11,428 nt of DNA from a bacterium. GTDB lineage: Bacteria > Spirochaetota > UBA4802 > UBA5550. Below, piece by piece: positions 1 through 6,070 of the stretch. The notes under the pieces were generated by a model. The model did no database searches. It was given only the letters and a program-made list of their open reading frames with translations, and had not been told where the DNA came from. The position numbers were made by a program, and so were the translations under genes. Position 1 is the stretch's first letter, and every line of letters starts with the position of its first letter. The DNA is taken from the NCBI GenBank assembly GCA_024224995.1, contig JAAENB010000381.1, forward strand, positions 1-11,428. The letters run 5' to 3'.

Positions 1-60
1 AAGAAAAATGATAAGAAAAATGATGAGGAAGTTGATGAGGAAGTTGATGAGAAAAATGAT
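1..60 (+). repeat. 12-nt short tandem repeat
   Basis: Five consecutive 12-nt units: AAGAAAAATGAT twice (1-24), GAGGAAGTTGAT twice (25-48) and GAGAAAAATGAT (49-60). They encode the KKND/EEVD tail and probably continue upstream of the window. Unit number in such arrays tends to vary between strains. Confidence 0.8.
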
Positions 61-69
61 AATGATTGA
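1..69 (+). CDS. C-terminal tail of a truncated CDS with a 4-residue repeat
   Basis: Frame 1 is open from the window edge to a TGA at 67-69 and gives 22 residues. It is made of four-residue units (KKND twice, EEVD twice, then EKND and ND) encoded by 12-nt near-tandem repeats. The tail is highly charged and probably disordered. The body of the protein lies outside the window, so no function can be assigned. The gene converges on the minus-strand lipoprotein gene ending at 353. The regular 12-nt unit argues for repeat expansion at a gene end rather than chance, but a non-coding repeat that happens to be open cannot be excluded. Confidence 0.5.
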   Translation, partial: KKNDKKNDEEVDEEVDEKNDND

Positions 70-266
70 TGAATGGTTGAAAATATCCTTGCTATTCATG
101 AAAAGATAAAGAGGATAAAATTTTCATCAGCATAGAGAATGAAGCTTTAAAATTATTGTTCTTGCGAATTATTTTGGATAGGTATGTCTTAAGCTGGTGA
201 TCCCTGGAAAAAATTTGTAAAAAAGCCGGAATAGTAACAAAATAATAACGTAATTGGTTCAATAGC

Positions 267-309
267 ATAGCAACCTTCGTTATTGATTTGCTAAAACAAA
301 GGTTGCTAT
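267..309. terminator. Hairpin between convergent genes, possible bidirectional terminator
   Basis: An 11-bp perfect inverted repeat, ATAGCAACCTT (267-277) with AAGGTTGCTAT (299-309), has a 21-nt loop. It lies between the CDS ending at 69 on the plus strand and the CDS ending at 353 on the minus strand, where a shared terminator is expected. Neither side has a convincing T-run (TAAAATTT on the plus side), so it is a weak candidate. The rest of the 283-nt gap from 70 to 352 shows no gene. Confidence 0.45.
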
Positions 310-352
310 TAAAATTTGCATAAATGTTATGCTTTTAACGCTGGTTTTAGGA

Positions 353-1378
353 CTAGTTTTTAGCCTTAACAAAAATTGAGTTAGCATAGGCGCTTCGGCT
401 TATAGCCCAGGGAATAGATAATTCATCTTTGGTGTTTTTATCATTTTTCCAGACTAAAACGCCCTTATCTGTTCCGGCGTCATGACCGGCAATATAAACA
501 TCCCCATCAACAACCGTTAAATCCATTGCGTATGAACAACCGTCTCCGCCAAGAGACACTCTCTGTCCGTTTTTCCAGTATGCAGCGGTACAGCTAACCT
601 CTCCGGCTACATACACATCGGAACCGTCAGTTGTAACCGCATAGGCTTCGGCACTGCCCGATTCAAGTTCAATTTTCACGCCGTTTTTCCAAAAACCGGC
701 TCTGCTTTCTTTTGCCGCACTGTCCCAGATTCTTCCAACAACGTAAACATTGTCTCCCGCTACGGCAATATCTCTAATTATTGATCCGCTTAAATCAAGT
801 CCGTCCGCTTCCAGATCGAAACGGGTTCCATTTTTCCAGTAGCAGGGAGTTCTGTCATCATCACTGTACATTCCCGCGAGATAGATATCATCTCCCGAAA
901 GAGCCATTGACATTACAAATCCGTCAACGCCGGTAAAAACTCCGTCTTTCCATATCCAGTGACCCAAATCACTCCCACCGTTGCCCTCGTCAAAAGTATA
1001 TCCCAGTATAGTAACTTCACCGTCACGAACAATAATGTCACGGGTTACCGACCAGGTGGAAAGAAGCTCATTCGCCACTCCGTTTTTCCAGTACGCTGCC
1101 TTCCCAACAGAACGGTCCGGAATCTTCACACTTGACGAAGCATACACATCATTACCATCTCCATATACACCAACCAATGAATGCATATTATTTAAACCGG
1201 TTCTTTCTCCGTTTGCCCAATAGCAGGAATAGTAATAATCGCCAAGCATATAATACCCGCCAACATACACATCAACATTTTCAAACTCATCTTTGTCATT
1301 CGCGTCACACGCCGCGAACAACGCGACAGCAATCACAAAAATTGTTAGAACTGAAATAAATTTAAATCTTTTTAACAT
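353..1378 (-). CDS. Secreted lipoprotein with seven W-K-N-G repeats, probable beta-propeller
   Basis: 341 aa. Residues 1-24 are a lipoprotein signal peptide: positive start (MLKRFK), hydrophobic core and lipobox LFAAC with Cys24 as the lipidated residue. The mature part is a repeat protein. Seven tryptophan motifs (YWANG, YWKNG, IWKDG, YWKNG, FWKNG, YWKNG, VWKND) alternate with seven beta-strand motifs of the type DVYVAG (for example DVYVGG, DIYLAG, NVYVVG, DVYIAG). Seven units suggest a seven-bladed propeller displayed on the cell envelope; the binding partner is unknown. The start is fixed by the signal peptide and an AGAGGG ribosome site 4 nt upstream. The gene is divergent from the protease gene at 1679. 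Similar repeat lipoproteins are usually annotated as hypothetical. Its sharing of a locus with two other propeller lipoproteins suggests surface display or binding roles, which is inference. Confidence 0.9.
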   Translation of the reverse strand: MLKRFKFISVLTIFVIAVALFAACDANDKDEFENVDVYVGGYYMLGDYYYSCYWANGERTGLNNMHSLVGVYGDGNDVYASSSVKIPDRSVGKAAYWKNGVANELLSTWSVTRDIIVRDGEVTILGYTFDEGNGGSDLGHWIWKDGVFTGVDGFVMSMALSGDDIYLAGMYSDDDRTPCYWKNGTRFDLEADGLDLSGSIIRDIAVAGDNVYVVGRIWDSAAKESRAGFWKNGVKIELESGSAEAYAVTTDGSDVYVAGEVSCTAAYWKNGQRVSLGGDGCSYAMDLTVVDGDVYIAGHDAGTDKGVLVWKNDKNTKDELSIPWAISRSAYANSIFVKAKN

Positions 1379-1419
1379 AGTACCCTCTTTGAAATATTTA
1401 AAATATTATTTTTTACAGA

Positions 1420-1437
1420 ACAATGTTCACGCATTGT
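1420..1437. promoter_or_regulatory. Inverted repeat upstream of the minus-strand lipoprotein, possible operator
   Basis: ACAATG (1420-1425) and CATTGT (1432-1437) form a 6-bp inverted repeat with a 6-nt spacer, 42 nt upstream of the start codon at 1378. It would lie downstream of the candidate promoter at 1459-1487. The symmetry suits a dimeric DNA-binding protein, but the evidence is the symmetry alone. Confidence 0.3.
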
Positions 1438-1458
1438 CCCGCACCAAAACAAAAAAAC

Positions 1459-1487
1459 ATAAATGGTGCTGCCCTAAAAAATGTCAA
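1459..1487 (-). promoter_or_regulatory. Candidate promoter for the minus-strand lipoprotein gene
   Basis: Read on the minus strand, a perfect -35 box TTGACA (1482-1487) is followed by a 17-nt spacer and a poor -10, ATTTAT (1459-1464). The leader to the ATG would be roughly 75 nt. The -35 is good and the -10 is weak. Confidence 0.35.
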
Positions 1488-1678
1488 TGTTTTTCTGTCT
1501 TTATTTAAAAATATTCGTATAATGCGAGTTAGGTGAACATAGCACGACAAATTGATAATATATTTTTTATTAACAAAAAAATCACTTATGGCTATTTTTT
1601 TATTGACAAATATTAACGTCTTAACCCTTCTGGTTATTCTTCAAATTAATTTAAATATCTATCGGAGGGTTTAAACCT

Positions 1679-2530
1679 ATGAAAAAAACTATTTTAATGT
1701 TAACAGCGTTAACGCTGTGCGTGTCACTGGTATCCTGTTTCAGCGATGACCAGGGCGGTTCTCAAGAAGCTTCAGACATTTCTTATTCCAGTGAGAACTG
1801 GACAGAGTACAAGGCCCAGCAGGTTGTGGAATACCAGTACAGTGAAACAGAAACCCGTTTTCTTGTTGAAGGCGACATTGTTTTCACTTCGGAAGAAGCA
1901 GTAAAAGATTATTTCAACAACATGACGGGAAACAGCGGCAGCAAGTCTTCAGGACATTTAGTCAACGGTAATCTTGACAAATGGGATGATGATACCCGCC
2001 AAAATTTAACCTACAAGATCGAAGGGTTTTCAAGAAGCAGGAAAGCTATTGTAAAACAATACATGGATGCCGCTACTCAAGAATGGGAAGCTGCTGCCGA
2101 TCTTAATTTTATTGATATTACCGGCCAGGCCGATACCCCGCTTTTCGTTGTGAAAGCGCCATCCTGGTGGGATGCAATGACCGGTTATCTCCAGGGAGTT
2201 ATTGCTTCCGCGTTTTTCCCAAGCAGCGACGAGTATGAGCTCACTCTTTACAGTGTATTTTTCAAAGATGATTATATCAATGATCAGTGGAATACCGAAC
2301 AGGAAAGAATGTACACTGTATGTCACGAACTTGGACACGTTCTTGGTCTTCGCCACGAACATATCTGGGGAGACAATGGCGTGCAAACCGGTGAAGCTTC
2401 CGCTCCGGCTCAGCTCTTAACTGAAAAAGATCCTCAGTCTATTATGTGGTATCCTCATGTTGCCGGTTATACCGGAGACGGTACTATTTCGGATCTCGAT
2501 GAAGCTGGTGTGAATGTTTTATACCAGTAA
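1679..2530 (+). CDS. Metzincin-type zinc metalloprotease lipoprotein, astacin/matrixin-like
   Basis: 283 aa. Residues 1-20 are a lipoprotein signal peptide with lipobox LVSC and Cys20 as the lipid anchor. The catalytic motif HELGHVLGLRHEH starts at His216: His216, His220 and His226 would bind zinc and Glu217 would be the general base, matching the metzincin HExxHxxGxxH signature. The extra E after the third His recalls astacins. Thirty residues later SIMWYP (Met256, Tyr258) fits the Met-turn, with the tyrosine placed as in astacins. A propeptide is not obvious; residues 21-120 are family-unspecific. The protein is expected to act outside the cytoplasm, tethered to a membrane. The start is supported by GGAGGG 9 nt upstream (1664-1669). 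The transcript ends at the terminator 2558-2588. Substrates are unknown. The protease call is firm; the exact family is less so. Confidence 0.9.
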   Translation: MKKTILMLTALTLCVSLVSCFSDDQGGSQEASDISYSSENWTEYKAQQVVEYQYSETETRFLVEGDIVFTSEEAVKDYFNNMTGNSGSKSSGHLVNGNLDKWDDDTRQNLTYKIEGFSRSRKAIVKQYMDAATQEWEAAADLNFIDITGQADTPLFVVKAPSWWDAMTGYLQGVIASAFFPSSDEYELTLYSVFFKDDYINDQWNTEQERMYTVCHELGHVLGLRHEHIWGDNGVQTGEASAPAQLLTEKDPQSIMWYPHVAGYTGDGTISDLDEAGVNVLYQ

Positions 2531-2557
2531 TTGATTATTAGATACAATGATCGAAAG

Positions 2558-2588
2558 AAAGCGCAGGTTTATAGCCTGCGCTTTTTTT
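2558..2588 (+). terminator. Rho-independent terminator of the protease gene
   Basis: The stem GCGCAGG (2561-2567) with CCTGCGC (2575-2581) is extended by AAA/TTT pairs and followed by seven T residues (2582-2588). It lies 28 nt after the protease stop codon. Confidence 0.9.
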
Positions 2589-2636
2589 ATGGGAAAAAAA
2601 CCATCTGTCAGGTATGTAAATTTTAATACAAAAGAG

Positions 2637-2665
2637 TTGACAATATGTATGTGCATCAACATATT
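2637..2665 (+). promoter_or_regulatory. Promoter of the SBBP lipoprotein gene
   Basis: A perfect -35 TTGACA (2637-2642), a 17-nt spacer and -10 CATATT (2660-2665, four of six consensus bases) sit just after the upstream terminator and about 47 nt before the ATG at 2712. Confidence 0.65.
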
Positions 2666-2666
2666 G
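2641..2666. promoter_or_regulatory. Inverted repeat filling the -35/-10 spacer, probable operator
   Basis: CAATATGT (2641-2648) and ACATATTG (2659-2666) are perfect 8-bp inverted copies separated by 10 nt. They overlap the end of the -35 box and all of the -10 box. A dimeric repressor bound here would block RNA polymerase. The regulator is not identifiable in this window. Confidence 0.5.
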
Positions 2667-2711
2667 CCGACGATTAAATTTTATAATTTATTCTTTGGAG
2701 GGAATAAAATA

Positions 2712-4172
2712 ATGAAGATAAAAAATCTATCGATCAAAAAGGCTTTGCTCCTGAGCATTGCCGCTCTATTCTTTATGTCTTCCTGTGACAGCGGCGAGAC
2801 GATCTGGTCTAAAACGTATGCCGGTTCTGCCGGTTTTAGAGATGGAGCTCTTGCCATGACTTCAGATTCGCAAAACAACGTCTATGTTACGGGGTATGAA
2901 AAACTTGAAAAGGATGATATTTATACCAGCCTTAAGGGTGCTGTTACAATTAAGTATAATGCCGCCGGTGAACAGCAGTGGGTCGCGCAGTTCTCCCGGG
3001 AATTCAGTTCCGGAATAAACTCTGTCGACAAAGGTACTGCTATATCCGTTGACGCGGAAGGGAACGTTTACGTAATGGGAATTAGCCTTGGTGAATCTCT
3101 CACAAACGACTCTAGAGAAGATGATTTTCTTATTATTAAATATGACTCCTCCGGCAATATGCTCTGGAACAAAATTTACGACGGCCCATCGAATAAGACC
3201 GACACTCCCATGGGATTTGTTGTTGATTCAAACGGCAGTGTTTATGTAACCGGGACATCGGCCTGGGAAAGTTATCGTACCCGGGCTGTTACTATTGCCT
3301 ATGACACAGACGGCAATGAATTATGGAGAGACGGAGAAAATCTTGGGGGAGATTACGCTTATGCCTATAAAATCGCGCTCGACTCTGCTGAAAATATAAT
3401 TGTTGCTGCCTCCGAATTTAAAGATAATGGTCCGGGATACTCCGCTGATAAGTATGTTAGCATTTTAAAATATTCCGGCGACGGTACCAAAACCAGGTTA
3501 AACAGGCTGGAGAATGATGATATTCGCAGCAAAAGTATTCATAACATTTCCGGTATGGTGCTGGACAGTTCCGACAATATTTATCTTACGGGCTTTACCT
3601 ATATTGCCCATGACGGAAACAACTGGGCCGACACTGACGCGGTTACCATTAAATTTTCTTCCCACGGCTCATTTCAATGGGGCACAGTTTATAATTCCAG
3701 CAAAAATTACGATGATAAAGGTATTGATATAACTGTCGCCGCTGATGGTAATGTATATGTTGCCGCTGAGACCGAACACGGCGGTGATGAGATCGCGGTT
3801 ACCATCAAATACGATCAAAACGGAAACAAAGCCTGGTCAAAAACTGTTGGCTCCGCATTCTATTGTTTCGACAAACCTGTGAGCATTCATGTTGATAGTC
3901 AAAATAGGGTTTTTACTACGATGAACAGTACTAAATATATTATTATTCCCTATTTCACCATAGGTTTTCATGCTTACACTTCTGTAAAATGTAAAACCGT
4001 TGTATACGACGCGGGCGGAAGTAAAATTTTTACCGATGAAGAAAACCTTGTTGCGGCAAACGCCGCTCTGCTCGATCCCGATAGCGGATTTTTCTACCTC
4101 GCCGGAAGCAAACTATCCAGCGCGGGTACTTCAGATGGGAAGGACATGATTACGATTAAGAAAAGCCTGTAA
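2712..4172 (+). CDS. SBBP-type beta-propeller lipoprotein
   Basis: 486 aa from the ATG at 2712. An upstream in-frame ATG exists at 2547, but it lies before the terminator and promoter and would bury the signal peptide. The chosen start has GGAGGG 9 nt upstream (2697-2702) and a clear lipoprotein signal (MKIKNLSIKKALLLSIAALF, then MSSC as lipobox). The mature chain has about eight repeats. Each carries a strand of the type D-S-x-x-N-V-Y-V-T-G (for example NNVYVTG, GSVYVTG, DNIYLTG, GNVYVAA) followed by A-V-T-I-K-Y-D-x-x-G-N-x-x-W. This is the pattern of bacterial SBBP propeller repeats (Pfam SBBP). The N-terminal IWSKTYAG and the C-terminal DMITIKKSL each look like half a repeat, so the ring may close by joining its ends. 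It is probably a surface or periplasmic binding scaffold; no catalytic motif is seen. Confidence 0.88.
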   Translation: MKIKNLSIKKALLLSIAALFFMSSCDSGETIWSKTYAGSAGFRDGALAMTSDSQNNVYVTGYEKLEKDDIYTSLKGAVTIKYNAAGEQQWVAQFSREFSSGINSVDKGTAISVDAEGNVYVMGISLGESLTNDSREDDFLIIKYDSSGNMLWNKIYDGPSNKTDTPMGFVVDSNGSVYVTGTSAWESYRTRAVTIAYDTDGNELWRDGENLGGDYAYAYKIALDSAENIIVAASEFKDNGPGYSADKYVSILKYSGDGTKTRLNRLENDDIRSKSIHNISGMVLDSSDNIYLTGFTYIAHDGNNWADTDAVTIKFSSHGSFQWGTVYNSSKNYDDKGIDITVAADGNVYVAAETEHGGDEIAVTIKYDQNGNKAWSKTVGSAFYCFDKPVSIHVDSQNRVFTTMNSTKYIIIPYFTIGFHAYTSVKCKTVVYDAGGSKIFTDEENLVAANAALLDPDSGFFYLAGSKLSSAGTSDGKDMITIKKSL

Positions 4173-4177
4173 GATAT

Positions 4178-4224
4178 AAAGGCAGAACTTTTTTTAGAAA
4201 TTTAAAAAAAATTCTGCCTTTTTT
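4178..4224 (+). terminator. Rho-independent terminator after the SBBP lipoprotein gene
   Basis: AAAGGCAGAA (4178-4187) pairs with TTCTGCCTTT (4212-4221). A run of T on the inner left side faces a run of A on the inner right, which lengthens the stem. Six T residues end the structure (4219-4224). Confidence 0.9.
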
Positions 4225-4280
4225 GACCATATAATTGTTTTAATTCAGGCGTTTAAATTTATTTTTAGGTAGGTTTTTAT

Positions 4281-5516
4281 ATGAAACGTTTTACAAACTC
4301 ATTACTCATTCTGCTGTTATTTCTTATCCCCGGTTGTGATCCGGATATCGAGCCCCCTGTTATTTCTATCACTTCTCCGGAAGACGGGAGTTCTTTTGAA
4401 AAAGAGAATATTATCGTAAAGGGTACCGCGTCCGATAATATAGAAATTTCTGAAGTTTTTGTTGCCATTAATGATGGTGATTTTTATCCGGCTGCAGGTA
4501 AAGAGACATGGTCCTTTGCTATTGACGCGGACAAATTAGCTGATAGAGAAAACATCATTAAGGCTAAAGCTGTTGACCTTAGCGGAAATGATTCTCTTGT
4601 TGCTGAAATCTCTATTGCCATTGGCTTAACGCCCGGTATCGTTGGAAACTATGACACTCCCGGCACTGCCGGCGGGGTATCTGTTTCAGGGCAGTATGCA
4701 TACGTGGCTGACTGGAGTGAAGGTTTACAGATAATAGATATATCCGACCCCCTCTCTCCCACTATCGTCGGAAGCTGCGACACTCCCGGTATTGCCCAGG
4801 CCATATCTCTTTCCGGCAACTACGCGTATATTGCCGACAGGACTGAAGGGCTCCAGATTATAGATATATCCGACCCCGTATCTCCCAATATTGTTGGACA
4901 TTGCAGAACTCTCGAGGCAAAGGAAATTTTCCTATCGGGCAATTACGCGTATATTGCCGATAGCTATGATGGCGGTTTACAGATAATTGATATATCCGAT
5001 CCCTCAACTCCGTTTATCGTTGGAGGATGCGACACTCCCGATGCCGCATTCGGCGTTTCCGTATCGGGCAATTACGCGTATGTCGCAGACAGCTGGAGTG
5101 GCGGTTTACAGGTAATAGATATATCCGACCCTTCATCTCCGGCGATCGTTGGAAATTGTGCCATTCCCGGTTATGCTGTGGGTGTATCCATTTCCGGCAA
5201 TTTAGCGTATGTAGCTGCTGCTGATGCCAGCTTGCAGGTAGTTGATATATCCAATCCCGTATCTCCCAATATCGTTGCAAGCTGCAACACTCCCGGTGAT
5301 ACATATGAAATATTCCTATCGGGCAATTATGCATATCTGGCCGATCAAATGGGGGGATTCTATATCGTAGATATATCCGATCCCTTATCTCCAAATATGG
5401 TTGGAGGCTTCGACACTCCTGGTGATGCCTCTGGCGTATATGTATCAGGCTATTACGCGTATGTAGCCGATTCCCGTAGCGGTTTACAGGTAATCTACCT
5501 GGGGGAATTCCAGTAA
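4281..5516 (+). CDS. Lipoprotein with an Ig-like domain and seven LVIVD propeller repeats
   Basis: 411 aa. Residues 1-19 are a lipoprotein signal with lipobox LIPGC and Cys19 as anchor. Residues about 25-112 look like a bacterial Ig-like domain (PPVISITSPEDGSSF, then GTASDN and KAVDLSGND). From about residue 115 there are seven units of 41-43 residues, each with G-N-Y-A-Y-V-A-D, then L-Q-I-I-D-I-S-D-P-x-S-P-x-I-V-G and a D-T-P-G turn. These are LVIVD repeats (Pfam LVIVD), which form a beta-propeller; seven copies fit a seven-bladed ring. The last unit ends as LQVIYLG, just after the final strand. An AGGTAGG-like ribosome site precedes the ATG. No strong promoter is visible, although a TATAAT (4230-4235) follows the upstream terminator. 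A surface-exposed binding role is inferred from architecture alone. Confidence 0.9.
   Translation: MKRFTNSLLILLLFLIPGCDPDIEPPVISITSPEDGSSFEKENIIVKGTASDNIEISEVFVAINDGDFYPAAGKETWSFAIDADKLADRENIIKAKAVDLSGNDSLVAEISIAIGLTPGIVGNYDTPGTAGGVSVSGQYAYVADWSEGLQIIDISDPLSPTIVGSCDTPGIAQAISLSGNYAYIADRTEGLQIIDISDPVSPNIVGHCRTLEAKEIFLSGNYAYIADSYDGGLQIIDISDPSTPFIVGGCDTPDAAFGVSVSGNYAYVADSWSGGLQVIDISDPSSPAIVGNCAIPGYAVGVSISGNLAYVAAADASLQVVDISNPVSPNIVASCNTPGDTYEIFLSGNYAYLADQMGGFYIVDISDPLSPNMVGGFDTPGDASGVYVSGYYAYVADSRSGLQVIYLGEFQ
4640..5510 (+). repeat. Seven intragenic repeats of about 126 nt (LVIVD units)
   Basis: The tyrosine codon in the YAY motif recurs at 4695, 4821, 4944, 5073, 5202 (as Leu), 5328 and 5454, so the period is 123-129 nt. 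Stretches such as GATATATCCGACCC and GGCAATTACGCGTAT recur almost unchanged at the nucleotide level. This points to recent duplication or gene conversion between blades. Confidence 0.85.
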
Positions 5517-5521
5517 GCAGC

Positions 5522-5563
5522 ATTCCCGGTTCCGGTTCTTCACACATAAACCGGATCGGGAAT
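5522..5563 (+). terminator. Hairpin after the LVIVD lipoprotein, candidate terminator
   Basis: ATTCCCG (5522-5528) pairs with CGGGAAT (5557-5563) and TCCGGTT (5531-5537) with AACCGGA (5549-5555), with a small internal bulge. The 14-bp stem starts 6 nt after the stop codon. It has no adjacent T-run, so it may act in RNA stability instead. Confidence 0.5.
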
Positions 5564-5594
5564 ACCTCTCATTTATGTCGCCTTTGTTTTTTAG

Positions 5595-5621
5595 CAGTTG
5601 TCAAGAATTCCTTGATAACTG
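5595..5621. terminator. Second hairpin between convergent transcripts
   Basis: CAGTTGTCAAG (5595-5605) and CTTGATAACTG (5611-5621) form an 11-bp stem with one G-T pair and a 5-nt loop, followed by AATTTT. It lies between the plus-strand lipoprotein gene and the minus-strand tRNA genes. A weak terminator or a simple inverted repeat are both possible. Confidence 0.4.
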
Positions 5622-5673
5622 AATTTTCATGATGAAATTGAATAAAAAGAAAGCCTTTAAAATTTTTTAGGAT

Positions 5674-5702
5674 GGGCGGCTGCTCTAACCTTGCAACCGC
5701 CC
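5674..5702 (-). terminator. 10-bp hairpin abutting the tRNA-Gly 3' end
   Basis: On the minus strand GGGCGGTTGC pairs fully with GCAGCCGCCC (one G-U) around a 9-nt loop that contains GGTTAGA. It begins 2 nt after the tRNA-Gly discriminator base. The following sequence (ATCCTAAAAAATTTT) is a poor T-tract, so it may serve as a processing or termination signal. Its loop and arms also resemble a shortened tRNA 5' half (compare GGTTAGAGCA), so a decayed tRNA fragment is an alternative. Confidence 0.45.
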
Positions 5703-5704
5703 GG

Positions 5705-5779
5705 AGGTTTCAGTGAGATTCGAACTCACATTTCCGGGCTTGGCAAGCCCAGTGCTCTTACCAATTGAACTATAAAACC
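5705..5779 (-). tRNA. tRNA-Gly(GCC), atypical
   Basis: The minus strand folds into a full cloverleaf of 75 nt without CCA. The acceptor is GGTTTTA/TGAAACC, then TA. The D stem is GTTC/GAGC around AATTGGTAA, and the anticodon loop is TTGCCAA. The variable region precedes the T stem GTGAG/CTCAC with loop TTCGAAT. The discriminator is U, as usual for bacterial tRNA-Gly, and GCC decodes GGC and GGU. Two oddities stand out. The anticodon stem fits best as 6 bp (CTGGGC/GCCCGG), because one extra base follows the D stem. The acceptor is unusually U-rich for glycine. CCA is not encoded (CCG follows). It could be a divergent mobile-element or phage-type tRNA, but its loop landmarks are intact. Confidence 0.8.
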
Positions 5780-5804
5780 GGTATCATTACTTCCATCTGA
5801 CCAA

Positions 5805-5813
5805 AATTTCCGG
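5805..5813 (-). other. Segment complementary to the region next to the other tRNA half
   Basis: On the minus strand CCGGAAATT (5805-5813) lies 11-12 nt beyond the broken anticodon arm of the tRNA 5' half. It pairs over 9 positions (one G-U) with AATTTTCGG (5933-5941), which runs into the 3' half. The helix could hold the two halves together in one transcript. Confidence 0.45.
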
Positions 5814-5824
5814 ATGTAAACTCC

Positions 5825-5855
5825 AACCCTTGCTCTACCACTGAGCTACCATCCC
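5825..5855 (-). tRNA. tRNA 5' half (acceptor strand, D arm, start of anticodon arm)
   Basis: Read on the minus strand from 5855: acceptor strand GGGATGG, TA, D stem GCTC/GAGC around AGTGGTA, then A and AGGGTT. This is a textbook tRNA start with a consensus A-box. Cloverleaf structure stops at the anticodon arm: the next 45 nt hold no matching anticodon strand, T arm or acceptor 3' strand before the tRNA-Gly gene begins. The complementary acceptor strand CCGTCCC is 41 nt upstream on the same strand (5896-5902). The piece is therefore either the second part of a permuted tRNA gene or a truncated tRNA relic. Identity cannot be assigned because the anticodon is broken. Confidence 0.6.
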
Positions 5856-5894
5856 GTTGCTTGAAAAATGGGCTCCCGCTGAAACGGAGGCATG
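5856..5894 (-). other. 39-nt linker between the reversed tRNA halves
   Basis: This joins the 3' end of one tRNA half to the 5' end of the other on the minus strand. It contains a short imperfect hairpin (CTCCG and CGGGAG arms) and a T-run (CCCATTTTTC). CCA is not encoded after the discriminator; the sequence reads CAT. If the locus is a permuted tRNA, this is the segment removed to expose both mature ends. If it is two relics, it is a normal intergenic spacer, possibly with a weak terminator. Confidence 0.4.
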
Positions 5895-5934
5895 TGGGAC
5901 GGGAGGGGATCGAACCCTCGCACCAGGCTTTGCC
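5895..5934 (-). tRNA. tRNA 3' half (anticodon 3' strand, T arm, acceptor 3' strand)
   Basis: Read on the minus strand: GGCAA, AGCCT (3' side of an anticodon stem), variable GGTGC, T stem GAGGG/CCCTC with loop TTCGATC (consensus B-box), acceptor strand CCGTCCC and discriminator A. Just upstream the sequence (AATTTT) cannot form the 5' side of the anticodon stem, and no D arm or acceptor 5' strand is visible up to 6060. Its acceptor strand pairs 7 of 7 (one G-U) with the GGGATGG of the separate 5' half at 5849-5855. AGCCT pairs with that half's anticodon strand with one mismatch, or in another register with wobbles only. See the linked entry for the 5' half. Confidence 0.6.
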
Positions 5935-6070
5935 GAAAATTCTATCAAGTAAAAGCTGTTTAAGCTGAAACTATAGAGCGATAGACTTAGACTAAAAGGC
6001 TCATTTCCATCTCCAGGATGGCGAGTCCGTAACAATAAGTTTTAAGCTGAGACTGGCTCCATGTTTCATA
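5935..6070. other. Gene-free stretch upstream of the tRNA halves with a direct repeat
   Basis: No ORF or complete RNA gene is recognised. An imperfect direct repeat is present: GTTTAAGCTGAAACT (5958-5972) and GTTTTAAGCTGAGACT (6039-6054), 81 nt apart. There is also a 5-bp hairpin, CCATC/GATGG. I looked for group I intron core motifs and could not establish any. Confidence 0.4.

Noticed and set aside
1603..1631. Promoter for the protease gene from TTGACA at 1603
   Set aside because: No acceptable -10 lies 16-18 nt downstream. A TATAAT at 1518-1523 exists but lacks a -35, so the promoter remains unassigned.
2547..2711. N-terminal extension of the SBBP protein to the ATG at 2547
   Set aside because: The extension overlaps the upstream terminator and this gene's own promoter, and it would place the lipoprotein signal peptide internally.
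5014..5547. 177-codon open frame opposite the LVIVD repeats
   Set aside because: It is a periodic shadow of the repeat gene, with repeated R-Y-x-E-I-R-D-x-I-Y-type translation and no start context.
5825..5934. Two-piece (permuted) tmRNA
   Set aside because: The gene order fits, but the 5' piece has a standard tRNA D arm (TAGCTCAGTGGTAGAGC), there is no tag-peptide frame or resume codon, and the acceptor lacks the G3-U70 alanine pair.
5935..6060. Group I intron in the tRNA anticodon loop
   Set aside because: A few short words resemble tRNA-intron sequences, but I could not place a matching P7 pair or the conserved core on either strand.
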